Assembly: GCA_003696875.1 (NCBI GenBank)
Contig: RFHL01000756.1
Span: 1-8,912 of the forward strand
DNA: 8,912 bases
Direction: 5' to 3'
Origin: Bacteroidota bacterium
Lineage (GTDB): Bacteria > Bacteroidota > Bacteroidia > J057
How positions within the stretch are numbered: the stretch's first letter is position 1; each line of letters opens with the position of its first letter. Below the pieces are notes generated by a model. It ran no database searches and was not told where the DNA came from. It saw only the letters and a program-made list of their open reading frames with translations. A program made the position numbers and the translations under genes. This document shows positions 1-5,068 of this stretch, piece by piece.

Positions 1-48
1 AAAAAACATCTCAAACAAAATGACCTTTTATGTTTTTTCCCAAATAAG

Positions 49-123
49 ACCGTTCATTCACAAAAAATGACCGTTCGCGCAGCCTAAATAACCGCTCACG
101 CATTTCAGCTTACCATTCACAGT
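49..123 (+). promoter_or_regulatory. Four-site LytTR-type operator array, 21-bp period
   Basis: Four direct repeats start at 49 (ACCGTTCATTCA), 70 (ACCGTTCGCGCA), 91 (ACCGCTCACGCA) and 112 (ACCATTCACAGT). Each start is exactly 21 bp from the next, so all lie on the same face of the helix two turns apart. LytTR-domain regulators bind short direct repeats about two turns apart, and AlgR, a LytTR protein, binds ACCGTTCGTC-type sites. The last repeat ends 9 bp before a -7 box, where a -33 element would lie, and no TTG is seen there; this fits an activator-dependent promoter. The repeats and spacing are seen directly. The binding protein is inferred, the best candidate being the LytTR regulator at 3210-3977. 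Confidence 0.72.
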
Positions 124-132
124 TCAATGCCC

Positions 133-140
133 TAAGTTTG
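133..140 (+). promoter_or_regulatory. Bacteroidota -7 box of the first short transcription unit
   Basis: TAAGTTTG matches the Bacteroidota primary sigma -7 consensus TAnnTTTG at every fixed position. It starts exactly 21 bp after the start of the last ACCATTC repeat, and the usual -33 TTG is absent. A transcript would begin around 145-150 and run into the hairpin/T8 at 182-230. Confidence 0.55.
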
Positions 141-144
141 AAAC

Positions 145-230
145 ATGAAAGGGCGATAATCCTGGATTACAAGAGCAAGGGCTAGGGTCGATTCATCCCA
201 TTAATGGTTTGAGTCCCCCTAGTTTTTTTT
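145..230 (+). ncRNA. Candidate small RNA / leader, copy A
   Basis: This is the first of two related blocks (the other is 388-468). The best conserved stretch, CCTGGATTACAAGAGCAAGG, is followed by CTAGGGTCGATTC, a variable hairpin tip, GAGTCCCCCTAG and eight Ts. With the -7 box at 133-140 the transcript would be about 80-85 nt. The two copies differ in the hairpin tip yet both keep it paired, including an A-T to T-A exchange (195/210 here, 438/449 in copy B), which suggests selection at the RNA level. No open frame is shared by the copies. It could be a small RNA, an attenuated leader or a mobile repeat; no known RNA family was recognised. Confidence 0.5.
182..230 (+). terminator. Intrinsic terminator of copy A
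   Basis: CTAGGG (182-187) pairs with CCCTAG (217-222), ATTCA (191-195) with TGAGT (210-214), and CCAT (198-201) with ATGG (204-207). A TCG/CC internal loop lies between the outer and middle stems. Eight Ts follow at 223-230. Confidence 0.65.
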
Positions 231-284
231 ATGCCTATTTTTGGCCGCCCTCCTGCCTTCCCGGCTTCTTTTATTCGTATTTGC

Positions 285-307
285 CCCGCTTTCGCAATTG
301 AAGCGGG
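285..307. repeat. Inverted repeat CCCGCTT/AAGCGGG
   Basis: CCCGCTT (285-291) and AAGCGGG (301-307) form a perfect 7-bp stem with a 9-base loop, 8 bp before the second operator pair. There is no T-tract, so it does not look like an intrinsic terminator. The role is unknown; it may be a chance palindrome or a further protein site. Nothing else was recognised in 231-314. Confidence 0.4.
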
Positions 308-314
308 TGAATTT

Positions 315-347
315 ACCGTTGCCGCAAGGGATGTGACCATTCGCGCA
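315..347 (+). promoter_or_regulatory. Second LytTR-type operator pair, 21-bp spacing
   Basis: ACCGTTGCCGCA starts at 315 and ACCATTCGCGCA at 336, again exactly 21 bp apart and in the same orientation as the 49-123 array. The pair precedes copy B of the hairpin block. A weak -7-like TAATTTAA lies at 378-385, 42 bp (2 x 21) after the second repeat; a one-mismatch alternative, TAGATCTG, lies at 351-358. Two sites would suit one LytTR dimer. Confidence 0.62.
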
Positions 348-387
348 ATATAGATCTGGCCACAGATATGGGATATGTAATTTAATG

Positions 388-468
388 ATACAGGACGGTA
401 AACCTGGAATTACAAGAGCAAGGACTAGGGTCGATTCTTCCCAAGGGGAGAGTCCCCCTAGTTTTTTT
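388..468 (+). ncRNA. Candidate small RNA / leader, copy B
   Basis: This second copy of the 145-230 block shares CCTGGA-ATTACAAGAGCAAGG (one extra A), CTAGGGTCGATTC, GAGTCCCCCTAG and the T-tract, with a shorter, differently paired hairpin tip. It lies between the operator pair at 315-347 and the histidine kinase start at 591. The promoter is weaker than for copy A (candidate TAATTTAA at 378-385). Because it sits directly before the kinase, its terminator could act as an attenuator on read-through into the kinase, or it could be an independent small RNA. An open frame crosses this block, but copy A does not keep it, so coding is unlikely. Confidence 0.5.
424..468 (+). terminator. Intrinsic terminator of copy B
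   Basis: ACTAGGG (424-430) pairs with CCCTAGT (456-462), then across a TCG/CC internal loop ATTCTTCC (434-441) pairs with GGGAGAGT (446-453), with a CAAG tip. Seven Ts follow at 462-468. Confidence 0.68.
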
Positions 469-491
469 ATGAGATCGGTTAGGCCCTGTCG

Positions 492-523
492 TTTGCCCGA
501 TTGGCCACTATATGCTACCTTTC
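492..523 (+). promoter_or_regulatory. Candidate promoter of the histidine kinase gene
   Basis: TTTG at 492-495 and TACCTTTC at 516-523 resemble the Bacteroidota -33 and -7 elements (TTG and TAnnTTTG, one mismatch), separated by 20 bp. A start near 530 would leave a leader of about 60 nt before the ATG at 591 and would exclude the upstream TTG start at 501. It lies just after the copy B terminator, so the kinase may have its own promoter. Confidence 0.4.
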
Positions 524-590
524 TCTGCCGATGTCCGGGCGGGCAGACCGGGGCCTATTCCACTTCTGCGCGCCCCATACCGTTTTTTCC

Positions 591-2972
591 ATGCGCAATA
601 GTTGGGTTTGGTACACGACCCTGGGGGTCTTTTATCTGGCTTTGGTCTGGACAGGCTATGCATTTGAGCGGCAGTCGGCGGAGATCCGCCGACTGCAGGT
701 GGACGAGGAGTTGGAGGGCCGCTTTGAAGGCAACGACTGGGTAAGCTGGCGCAATACGGAGGCGGGCGTAATCGCCGATCAGGTACATCCGCTGCCGGGT
801 TACAAGCCTATCGACCAGCGCCGTATCCGGCAGGGCGACCGCCTGCTGGAGCTCGACTTCAACAAGATCGGCCAAGCCGAGGTGGTGGACCGCATCACAC
901 AGGCTGCGCGCCCGGGCCACATCTTTGTGGCCAAGTTTGAGCGAACCGACCCCTACTCGCAGACCGTCGAGGTAATCGAGGCTATGATCAAGAATGGCTT
1001 TCGCCTCGTCTTCTCCTACAATCACACCCCCTTCCTGTGGCACCTCTCCGGCTGGATCGGCGGTCTGGGGGCCTTGCTGGCCTTTATCATCCTGGCCATC
1101 CTGCTGCCCCTGGCCCGTACCGACCGGCGCAAGTACATCCCTCTGCTGGGCATGGTCATCAGTGCCCTCTTCTGGCTTTTTCTACAGCTGCTGAGGCATG
1201 TGTACCTGATCGTGGAGAGCGACCTGGAGCGTACCGGGGTCGAAAAAGCCTACCTGCTGCTGTACATGGCGCTGCTTTTCTCATATGGCATCTTCTACTT
1301 CCTCTTCAAATCGGGCGCCCGCCACGTACTCCTGAGCCTCCCCTCCGTCTTACTGGGAGGCTTCTTGTGGTACCGGGCCTATCAGGTCGTATACATCAGC
1401 CACGAGCTCAAGTACTTTCACGATCTGATCGAAAGCTACACCCTGATCTTTTTCCTCCTCCATCTGGTGGCAGCCCTCTGCCTCTTCCTGATTGACCGCT
1501 GGCCAGAGCGAAAGCTGAGCAGTTTTCTGGGCCTGGGAAGCATCGTACTCATTGCCAGCGCAGGCATCGCGTATTACGCCCTGCCCGAGGCCCAGGCGCT
1601 GGTAGATCACGAGCAGGCGCTTTTCATTTTCCAGGTCATGGCCTTTTTCCCCCTGATCAACGCCACCCTGCTGCAACTGCAGTTTGGCAAGGTCAGCCTG
1701 GTCGTCACCCAGACGATCCAGTATCTGGTCGCCTTCCTGGTGAGCATTGTCCTTTACCTGTTTATCAATCAGGTATTTGAGTATGTCCGGCCGACCATAC
1801 AGTACCGGCAGATCCTGGAGTTTGTCACCTTTCTGCTGGCCATTCTGGTGCTGCGCCTGCTGTATATGGCCAATGAAAACCGCCTCAGCAAGTACTTTGT
1901 CTCCGATCAGCGGGAGCGGCTCAACAAGTTTCGCTCCTTCATCGCCAGCATCCCGCGCTATACCTCGGCCGAGCAGCTGTGCCGTGACCTGGAGACGCAA
2001 CTACAGGAATATTTCCGGGCCGATCCGGTCGAGCTGGTGTGGCATGAAGCCGAATCGGCGGAGGCGGAGCCGCGCTGGGAGCAACGGGTATACCCCCGCC
2101 TCGTGGCTGAGAATGCTGTATGGTCGCGAACCAAGGAAATTTCCCCCCTGCGCTTTGAAACCGACCTGGAAAAGACCCTGAACAAAACGCCCTACACGCT
2201 TCTCTCCCCCGTCACGATAGACGAGGAAAAGTATGGCCTGCTCCGTCTCGGCCGCAAAAAGCGCGGCGTCTACAACCTCTCCGATCTGGAGCTCATCTCC
2301 AGCCTGATCCAGCAGACCCAGCTGACCCTGAATGTGCTGCAGCTGGTGCAGCGGGAGAAAGAGCTCATCCAACAAACCTACGAAGCCAACCTCACCGCCC
2401 TGCGGTCCCAGATCAACCCCCATTTCCTCTTCAATACGCTCAACTCGATCGGGGAGCTGGTCCACGAGTCGGCCGACCTGGCCGAGCAGGCCGTCGAGAA
2501 GCTTGCCTTCATCTTCCGCTATACCCTCAAGAAATCCAGCGAAAACTTTGTCCCCCTGGGCGAAGAGATTAATCTGATCACCACCTACCTGGAACTGGAA
2601 AAAATCCGCTTTGGCAGCCGCCTGGATGTACATATCGAGGTGGAGCCTGGCATGAAGGACGTCCTCATCCCGGCCTTTATCCTGCAGACCCTGGTGGAAA
2701 ACTGCATCAAGCACGGCATCGCCAAGATCCTGCACAACGGGCTCGTTTCGGTCGAGGCCTTCCGACAGGAGGAGTTTCTGGTGTGCGAGGTGGTGGACAA
2801 CGGGCCAGGCATTGACCTGACCCGGATCCACAAGAGTACCGGCCTGAGCAACAGTATTGCGAGGCTGGAGAATATTTACGACCTTAAAAATCTTCTCTAT
2901 TTTGAGAATACGGGAGAGGGCACGTATGTACGGCTCAAAATTCCACTTGGACAACACGCGCAACTTCCTTAA
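591..2972 (+). CDS. LytS-family sensor histidine kinase with PDZ-like domain
   Basis: Membrane sensor kinase of a LytTR two-component system, 793 aa from the chosen start. In order: a membrane segment (about residues 6-24), a PDZ-like extracytoplasmic domain (about 50-130, with RIRQGDRLLEL), roughly nine further hydrophobic helices (about 153-425), a probable GAF-like region (about 445-580), then the His_kinase dimerisation/phosphorylation segment and an HATPase domain. The phospho-acceptor is His611 in INPHFLFN. The ATP-binding N box has Asn704 in LVENCIKHG, and DNGPG starts at Asp736. ATG 591 is preferred because the first membrane helix begins at once and a promoter fits upstream; TTG 501 and ATG 531 would add an unlikely hydrophilic leader. 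The signal sensed is unknown. The likely partner is the regulator at 3210-3977, 237 bp downstream. Confidence 0.95.
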   Translation: MRNSWVWYTTLGVFYLALVWTGYAFERQSAEIRRLQVDEELEGRFEGNDWVSWRNTEAGVIADQVHPLPGYKPIDQRRIRQGDRLLELDFNKIGQAEVVDRITQAARPGHIFVAKFERTDPYSQTVEVIEAMIKNGFRLVFSYNHTPFLWHLSGWIGGLGALLAFIILAILLPLARTDRRKYIPLLGMVISALFWLFLQLLRHVYLIVESDLERTGVEKAYLLLYMALLFSYGIFYFLFKSGARHVLLSLPSVLLGGFLWYRAYQVVYISHELKYFHDLIESYTLIFFLLHLVAALCLFLIDRWPERKLSSFLGLGSIVLIASAGIAYYALPEAQALVDHEQALFIFQVMAFFPLINATLLQLQFGKVSLVVTQTIQYLVAFLVSIVLYLFINQVFEYVRPTIQYRQILEFVTFLLAILVLRLLYMANENRLSKYFVSDQRERLNKFRSFIASIPRYTSAEQLCRDLETQLQEYFRADPVELVWHEAESAEAEPRWEQRVYPRLVAENAVWSRTKEISPLRFETDLEKTLNKTPYTLLSPVTIDEEKYGLLRLGRKKRGVYNLSDLELISSLIQQTQLTLNVLQLVQREKELIQQTYEANLTALRSQINPHFLFNTLNSIGELVHESADLAEQAVEKLAFIFRYTLKKSSENFVPLGEEINLITTYLELEKIRFGSRLDVHIEVEPGMKDVLIPAFILQTLVENCIKHGIAKILHNGLVSVEAFRQEEFLVCEVVDNGPGIDLTRIHKSTGLSNSIARLENIYDLKNLLYFENTGEGTYVRLKIPLGQHAQLP

Positions 2973-3026
2973 TTAGCGAGAAGTGCCGGAGAATCGCGGG
3001 TGTCCTGAATAATGGGCACAGCTTTT

Positions 3027-3050
3027 GCTTTTTTAGGAAAAAGCCCTTTT
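3027..3050 (+). terminator. Weak terminator-like hairpin after the kinase
   Basis: GCTTTTT (3027-3033) can pair with AAAAAGC (3038-3044), followed by CCCTTTT. The stem is AT-rich and the T-tract short, so it is a weak candidate for ending the kinase transcript. A second small stem, CCCAA/TTGGG, lies just downstream around 3057-3072. The rest of 2973-3209 holds no gene. Confidence 0.3.
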
Positions 3051-3089
3051 GCGCGCCCCAAGGCATTTTGGGTCGGCTGATGTTCGTTC

Positions 3090-3123
3090 TTTGTCCGCGA
3101 CCTTCTCGGATGTAATATATTTC
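3090..3123 (+). promoter_or_regulatory. Candidate promoter of the response regulator gene
   Basis: TTTG at 3090-3093 and TATATTTC at 3116-3123 (one mismatch to TAnnTTTG) are 22 bp apart, within the loose Bacteroidota range. With the 237-bp gap, this suggests the regulator can be transcribed separately from the kinase. No ACCGTTC-type repeat was seen here, so there is no sign of autoregulation at this promoter. Confidence 0.35.
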
Positions 3124-3209
3124 ACAGATTTGATCCTAATACCTGTCTGCCGAGCCCGCTGAAGCCGGCATTCTCCTTCTCATACGACTGACTCATTATC
3201 TTTACTGGT

Positions 3210-3977
3210 ATGTCCAAACTGCGTGTCCTCATCGCCGACGACGAACTCCCTGCTCGCAATAAAATGAAACGCCTGCTCGGCAAGATCGAAGAGGTCGAGC
3301 TGGTCCACGCCGCCGAAAACGGCTTCGACGCCCTGGAGCACATTCAATCCCTGAAACCTGACCTGGTCTTCCTCGACATTGAGATGCCCGGCATGAACGG
3401 CCTGGAAGTCGCCGAGAGCATTGATCTCGAAGATATGCCCTCGGTGGTCTTTGCCACCGCCTACAGCGAGCACGCCATCAAGGCCTTCGAACTCAATGCG
3501 CAGGACTACCTGCTCAAGCCCTTCAACGAAGATCGCCTGCGCGCAGCGGTGGAGAAAGTGAGCACCAACCGCGGCGAAACTGCCCTGGACAAGGAAAAAA
3601 TTGCCCAGATCCTCAAATCGGAGCTGGCCGAGGACATCAAGACGCCCTTTGCCAACAAGGTTCCTATCCCGACCCGTGACCGCTACAAGCTGATTGATTA
3701 CGAGGAAATCGTCTGCATCGAGGTCGAGGAGCGCAGCGTGCGCCTCTTCACCGCCGACAAGTCCTACCTGCTGAATCATACCCTGGACACCTTTGAGCGT
3801 AAGCTGCCCCAGGATATGTTTTTCCGGGTCAACCGCTCCTGCATCATCGGCCTGGGGCATGTCAAGGAAATCGTGATCTGGTTTGGCAACCGCTTCAAGA
3901 TCATCCTTTCCAACGGCAAAGACGTCATCTCCAGCCGGGAAAAATCCAAGATCCTCAAGCAGGTCCTCAAGTTTTAG
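3210..3977 (+). CDS. LytTR-family DNA-binding response regulator
   Basis: Cytoplasmic transcription regulator of 255 aa, the usual size for a receiver-LytTR protein. The receiver domain (about 1-120) has the acidic pair Asp10/Asp11, the phospho-acceptor Asp56 in LVFLDIEMPGMNG, Thr83 in FATAYSEHA and Lys103 in LLKPF. A linker leads to a LytTR domain (about 145-252) with typical elements: KVPIPTRDRYKLIDYEEI, the MFFRVNRSCIIGL block and a final strand-rich stretch ending SREKSKILKQ. LytTR domains bind pairs of short direct repeats about two helical turns apart, which is the pattern of the 49-123 and 315-347 sites; that link is inferred. The kinase at 591-2972 is the likely phosphate donor. No Shine-Dalgarno is visible, which is normal for Bacteroidota. 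Confidence 0.97.
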   Translation: MSKLRVLIADDELPARNKMKRLLGKIEEVELVHAAENGFDALEHIQSLKPDLVFLDIEMPGMNGLEVAESIDLEDMPSVVFATAYSEHAIKAFELNAQDYLLKPFNEDRLRAAVEKVSTNRGETALDKEKIAQILKSELAEDIKTPFANKVPIPTRDRYKLIDYEEIVCIEVEERSVRLFTADKSYLLNHTLDTFERKLPQDMFFRVNRSCIIGLGHVKEIVIWFGNRFKIILSNGKDVISSREKSKILKQVLKF

Positions 3978-3996
3978 GCCTGCTTGTTATACCTCG

Positions 3997-4037
3997 AACG
4001 GCTGCCTCCCGCAAGGAAGGCAGCCGTTTTCTTTTTT
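3997..4037 (+). terminator. Strong intrinsic terminator after the response regulator
   Basis: AACGGCTGCCT (3997-4007) pairs perfectly with AGGCAGCCGTT (4018-4028), followed by TTCTTTTTT. It lies 19 bp after the regulator stop and separates it from the convergent metallopeptidase gene. The T-tract is on the + strand side only, so it is not clearly bidirectional. Confidence 0.9.
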
Positions 4038-4055
4038 AGGGGAAAAACCAGGAGG

Positions 4056-4922
4056 TCAGAGATTGCGGGCTTTAAAGGTATCTCCCTGGGAAAGGTCACC
4101 CGTCTCCAGACCCTTGCGAAACCAGCGCAAGCGCTGGGCGGAGGTGCCATGCGTAAAGGATTCGGGCACCACATAGCCCTGCGCCTCCATCTGGAGGCGA
4201 TCGTCCCCGATGGCCTGTGCGGCCTGCATCGCTTCCTCAATATCGCCCTGCTCCAGGATGTTTTTCATCCGCTGCGCGTGATGGGCCCACACCCCGGCCA
4301 GAAAATCTGCCTGCAGCTCCAGCCGGACCGAGAGCGCATTGTACTCAGCCTCACTGATACGCCGCCGCTGGGCGTGCACCTGATCCGTGATGCCCAGCAG
4401 GTGCTGCACGTGATGGCCCACCTCATGGGCAATCACATAGGCCATGGCAAAATCTCCCGGGGCCCCAAAGCGGGTCTTGAGCTGCTGATAAAAGCTCAGG
4501 TCGATGTAGAGCTTGTCATCAGCCGGACAATAAAAGGGGCCGGTGGCCGCACTGGCAAAGCCGCAGGCCGAGCGGGTTTGGCCTTCAAAGACAATCAGGA
4601 CCGGATGGCGATAGCGCTGGTTGAGCTGCTCCTGAAAGAGCTTGTCCCAGACGTCCTCCGTGTCCTTGAGGACCACAGCCACAAACTGCTCCAGCTCGGA
4701 GTTGGGGGCCGACTGACCTGGGGCAGGCTGCTCGTAGCCCGCCGGACTCTGTTGCACCTGCTGCAAAAACTGCATGGGGTCGCCTCCCAACAGGAGCACG
4801 ACGACAAAGATGACGAGGGTTCCCAGACCGATCCGGGTCCCGTTGCGGCGAAAACCGCCACCACCGCCGCTTCCGCGGCGGTATTCCACATTTGAGCTGC
4901 CTTGCCGGCCTTTCCAGCGCAT
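4056..4922 (-). CDS. ypfJ: YpfJ-type neutral zinc metallopeptidase
   Basis: Putative membrane-anchored zinc metallopeptidase of 288 aa, close to E. coli YpfJ (about 287 aa). The start at 4922 gives the family N terminus MRWKGRQGSSNVEYRRG; the longer frame upstream to 5051 adds 43 residues atypical of the family. After a Gly-rich stretch (17-23) one membrane helix spans about 31-47. The peptidase domain contains the zinc motif HEVGH at 166-170, with His166, Glu167 and His170 as expected ligands/catalyst, and LELQADFLAG at 201-210 where Glu202 probably gives the third ligand. Cys120 and Cys132 (SACGF, FYCPAD) and FTHGTSAQRLRWF near the C terminus are also family-like. The substrate is unknown. 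It is convergent with the regulator gene and shows no visible functional tie to it. Confidence 0.95.
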   Translation of the reverse strand: MRWKGRQGSSNVEYRRGSGGGGGFRRNGTRIGLGTLVIFVVVLLLGGDPMQFLQQVQQSPAGYEQPAPGQSAPNSELEQFVAVVLKDTEDVWDKLFQEQLNQRYRHPVLIVFEGQTRSACGFASAATGPFYCPADDKLYIDLSFYQQLKTRFGAPGDFAMAYVIAHEVGHHVQHLLGITDQVHAQRRRISEAEYNALSVRLELQADFLAGVWAHHAQRMKNILEQGDIEEAMQAAQAIGDDRLQMEAQGYVVPESFTHGTSAQRLRWFRKGLETGDLSQGDTFKARNL

Positions 4923-5012
4923 AGGATCAGGGGTTAAATACAGAGGGAATATGTATGGGATGGACAAGATAAGGAGAAGTAACCAATCTTGAGCATTATC
5001 CTCAACCCCCAC

Positions 5013-5043
5013 ATCCAGCCCGGGCCAAAAGCCGGGGCTGGAT
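5013..5043 (-). terminator. Stable GC-rich hairpin downstream of the CBM-like gene
   Basis: ATCCAGCCC (5013-5021) pairs with GGGCTGGAT (5035-5043), and after a G-G mismatch GGC pairs with GCC around a five-base loop. It lies 25 bp past the stop of the minus-strand gene at 5069-7048. No T-tract follows, so termination is uncertain; it may stabilise the mRNA 3' end. Nothing else was recognised in 4923-5068. Confidence 0.4.
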
Positions 5044-5068
5044 ACTCTCATTGAACTTCATGCGATGT

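Noticed and set aside
231..353. 40-codon frame starting with the ATG just after the copy A T-tract
   Set aside because: It runs through the inverted repeat and the second operator pair, has no recognisable features, and the ATG after copy B has no similar continuation.
501..590. N-terminal extension of the kinase from TTG 501 or ATG 531
   Set aside because: The extra 20-30 residues look unlike a signal or membrane segment, a promoter candidate overlaps them (516-523), and ATG 591 begins directly with the first membrane helix.
1..590. CRISPR array or phage attachment site as explanation of the repeats
   Set aside because: The direct repeats are about 12 bp at a 21-bp period, too short for CRISPR, and no cas, integrase or tRNA gene is present.
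385..744. 119-aa + strand frame through copy B and into the kinase
   Set aside because: It overlaps the kinase in another frame and crosses the terminator hairpin; copy A has a stop and a different frame at the equivalent place.
1350..2000. 216-aa minus-strand frame opposite the kinase membrane region
   Set aside because: Antisense shadow; Gln/Asp-rich because it mirrors Leu/Val-rich membrane codons.
2001..2963. 320-aa minus-strand frame opposite the kinase
   Set aside because: Antisense shadow of a well-supported kinase domain in GC-rich DNA; no family motifs of its own.
3180..3860. 226-aa minus-strand frame opposite the response regulator
   Set aside because: Antisense of a fully conserved receiver-LytTR gene; no independent evidence.
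3984..4895. 303-aa + strand frame opposite the metallopeptidase
   Set aside because: It begins within the intrinsic terminator and is antisense to the HEVGH-containing gene, whose family match is unambiguous.
4923..5051. 43-residue N-terminal extension of the metallopeptidase
   Set aside because: The YpfJ family starts at MRWKG; the extension would also read through the stable hairpin at 5013-5043.
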